Assembly (NCBI GenBank): GCA_015233585.1
Contig: JADFXL010000008.1
Span: forward strand, 1 to 36,142
DNA: 36,142 bases
Source: Alphaproteobacteria bacterium
GTDB taxonomy: Bacteria; Pseudomonadota; Alphaproteobacteria; Rhodospirillales; Rhodospirillaceae
Direction: 5' to 3'
Shown here: positions 35,646 to 36,142 of the stretch, in pieces
Layout: the number at the start of each line of letters is the position of its first letter
How positions within the stretch are numbered: position 1 is the stretch's first letter
The notes under the pieces: generated by a model
What the model saw: the letters and a program-made list of their open reading frames with translations, nothing else
The model's database searches: none
Told to the model about the DNA's origin: nothing
Translations under genes and position numbers: made by a program

Positions 35646-36142
35646 ATGTCGAAAGAAACTATATCCGTAGTCTATGAAAAACTTGATTCGATTGCAGGCA
35701 AGGGTTACTACCATGAGACGCTTCTCTATACAGATGCGAATGGGCAGCAATCCCTCGCATCATCTTATCCGAGTGCACGAGATGTGCCGATTGCAAGTTT
35801 TGGTGCTCATAATGTATCACAGCCACTGACTGCTAATACATCAGGAGATTCTTCAATTTATGGAATTTTGACGACGACAGTTGGGCCGATATCAAATTAT
35901 AGTAAAGAGCAGAAAGATGGTTGGCTCGGTGCACCTACTAACCCGTACCCATCCGAGGTTGTTGCCTCCGGGGATGATCTTAGCCAGCAATGGGCCGCAA
36001 TAGATCAAGCCAATCACCAGATTGGAAGCGAAAAACTTCCGTATTCACCCTCTACGTTAAATTCAAATTCCGCCGCAAGTACCGAGCTGGCGGCGGCTGG
36101 CATTTCACTGCCGACGGACAACGGTATTTCAGATGATCATTG
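35646..36142 (+). CDS. Putative effector-like protein, truncated by the window edge
   Basis: Hand translation MSKETISVVYEKLDSIAGKGYYHETLLYTDANGQQSLASSYPSARDVPIASFG...SEKLPYSPSTLNSNSAASTELAAAGISLPTDNG; open to the end (not in supplied track). Confidence 0.6.
   Translation, partial: MSKETISVVYEKLDSIAGKGYYHETLLYTDANGQQSLASSYPSARDVPIASFGAHNVSQPLTANTSGDSSIYGILTTTVGPISNYSKEQKDGWLGAPTNPYPSEVVASGDDLSQQWAAIDQANHQIGSEKLPYSPSTLNSNSAASTELAAAGISLPTDNGISDDH

Noticed and set aside
1-36142. tRNA, rRNA or attachment sites for the prophage
   Set aside because: No cloverleaf, rRNA-like sequence or matching att repeats recognised by eye; the right boundary is outside the window.

Overview
The window runs from a GC-rich, probably alphaproteobacterial chromosome into a prophage-derived structural gene cluster. 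Left flank (1-6.5 kb): 5'-truncated cobD, a secreted protein, a RloB/RloA pair (AbiL-like candidate defence), pyrF, a DUF6456-like regulator and a DUF535/VirK-like gene. Phage cluster (about 6.85-29 kb): terminase subunits, portal, XkdF-like protease, scaffold-like protein, decoration protein, major capsid, neck genes, tail tube and a tail/baseplate protein. It is interrupted at almost every junction by cargo: coiled-coil genes, a DUF4258/HTH toxin-antitoxin pair, DUF805, a polymorphic-toxin-like gene with a frameshifted putative immunity gene and a displaced toxin tip, a methyltransferase, DUF6941 and DUF2459. The right end holds a 1854-aa protein built almost entirely of octapeptide repeats in a strict register with periodic 12/13-aa spacers. 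After it come decayed copies of the 5' end of the tail gene and of the DUF2459 upstream region, then a second AT-rich two-gene cassette. I saw no tape-measure, lysis or integrase gene. Two families of dispersed palindromic repeats punctuate the cluster. All family names come from reading the translations by eye; no searches were run.
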